64,000 nucleotides of DNA from positions 1 through 64,000 of the forward strand of contig CASFCZ010000012.1 of NCBI GenBank assembly GCA_949293325.1, written 5' to 3'. A program made the translations under genes and the position numbers. The DNA comes from an uncultured Eubacteriales bacterium (GTDB lineage Bacteria; Bacillota; Clostridia; Lachnospirales; CAG-274). The notes beneath the pieces were generated by a model that did not search any database, was not told the origin of the DNA, and saw only the letters and a program-made list of their open reading frames with translations. Below are positions 63,338 to 64,000 of the stretch, in pieces; the first letter of the stretch is position 1, and the number at the start of each line of letters is the position of its first letter.

Positions 63338-64000
63338 TTTCATCCTCCAGATAGGTGGAAACATGTATTTCCCTTTTATCAAAGCTTACCTTTACCGCAC
63401 CTGTCTTTTCCGTTATATAACAGGGTATGTTGAGATTATCAAGTCTTTCAAGGACCTCCTGCTTCGGATGACCGTATACACTGGTCTTTGCTGAAACAAT
63501 GGCCGCCCTTGGTTCTACCGCCTCAAGAAATTCCGACGAATTGGATGTATCTGAGCCATGATGTGCCATTTTTAATATATCTGCCTTTAAATCTGCTTTC
63601 TTATCCAGCAATTTATCCTCTGTTTCTGCATCAATATCACCGGTAAACAGTATGCTTCCATTTTCACAGGTAAACTTACACACCATTGAAATACTATTTG
63701 CATCTCCATAGTCAGAAGCATCTGGACTTAAGCATTCCATACCCTCGTCATCATCAAAATCTATCTTATCTCCCGGCATAATATGTACCAGCTCAATATG
63801 ATTAGCCTCAGCCTTTTCCATCAGCTCATTATAATTATCATTTTCATCCACCACTGCCGGAAGGTAGATTTTATCAATGTTTATTTCTCCTATAATCTCC
63901 GTTATACCTGCAATATGGTCCGTATCCGTATGGGACAGAAACACCGCATCTATGTTATTTCTGCCATTGTACATCAGATACGGTAAAAGCACACGCTTAC
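63321..64000 (-). CDS. comEC: ComEC/Rec2 competence protein, C-terminal metallo-beta-lactamase part
   Basis: Only the C-terminal 226 codons are in the window; the frame stays open past 64000, so the 5' part, with the membrane channel, lies outside. The visible part has VLLPYLMYNGRNNIDAVFLSHTDTDHIAG with the HxDxDH zinc motif, ILFTGDIDAETEDKLL, and MAHHGSDTSNS, the typical ComEC nuclease-like domain acting outside the membrane. Full ComEC imports single-stranded DNA during transformation. Whether the missing part is intact cannot be seen here. Confidence 0.9.
   Translation of the reverse strand, partial: KRVLLPYLMYNGRNNIDAVFLSHTDTDHIAGITEIIGEINIDKIYLPAVVDENDNYNELMEKAEANHIELVHIMPGDKIDFDDDEGMECLSPDASDYGDANSISMVCKFTCENGSILFTGDIDAETEDKLLDKKADLKADILKMAHHGSDTSNSSEFLEAVEPRAAIVSAKTSVYGHPKQEVLERLDNLNIPCYITEKTGAVKVSFDKREIHVSTYLEDENEGNK

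Overview
The window reads as one stretch of chromosome from an anaerobic, A+T-leaning (about 40% GC by eye) low-GC Gram-positive bacterium of the class Clostridia. The evidence is a short-form HisG with HisZ, Prp with an extended L27, an oxygen-independent NrdD, pyruvate phosphate dikinase, ThyX, strong AGGAGG ribosome binding sites, a Csp-like protease and S-layer homology (SLH) repeats. A Lachnospirales-type gut or rumen organism able to sporulate is my best guess; that placement is inference. I saw no transposase, integrase, phage gene or CRISPR array.

Layout. 1-7.7 kb: tRNA-Gly, then a histidine operon on the minus strand (hisZ-G-D-B-H-A-[yitT-like]-F-I-E) driven by a promoter overlapping the end of the preceding gene. 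7.7-11.6 kb: a UPF0178 gene and a tandem Csp-like subtilase of 1105 residues. 11.6-15.4 kb: nitrogen uptake, namely PII, AmtB, and a second Amt with PII fused to its C-terminus; both amt genes have hairpin-rich leaders. 15.9-28.7 kb: two giant secreted proteins, an SLH-anchored family 9 pectate lyase and a multidomain protein with a transglutaminase-like core and a dockerin-like end, separated by an AraC regulator and a divergent MATE exporter. 28.8-31.5 kb: ribosome assembly genes rplU-prp-rpmA-obg-yhbY.

31.6-40.6 kb: a HAD hydrolase with tadA, a divergent DivIVA-like protein with 15-residue repeats, and a long minus-strand chain nrdD-miaA-ynbB-like-CmpB-like-cysK-like, preceded by a candidate pair of NrdR boxes. 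40.9-45.2 kb, mostly plus strand: ybaB-recR-thyX, a nitroreductase on the minus strand, fabF and dedA. 45.4-49.2 kb: a metal efflux locus (P-type ATPase, separate HMA metallochaperone, ArsR repressor, AraC regulator) with two CzrA-like palindromes. 49.2-64 kb: minus-strand housekeeping genes, namely M18 aminopeptidase, two EamA exporters, a Cof hydrolase, Sir2, an aminotransferase with an Lrp-type regulator, topB, a second MATE, ppdK, holA and the 3' part of comEC, which runs off the window.

How the parts may work together: the two extracellular proteins suggest a pectin or mucilage lifestyle at the cell surface, the Amt/PII cluster ammonium scavenging under nitrogen-responsive transcription attenuation, and the Csp protease spore germination. 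The least ordinary objects are the double-active Csp fusion, the KPGIYK repeat protein, the transglutaminase/dockerin-like surface protein and the paired amt leaders.
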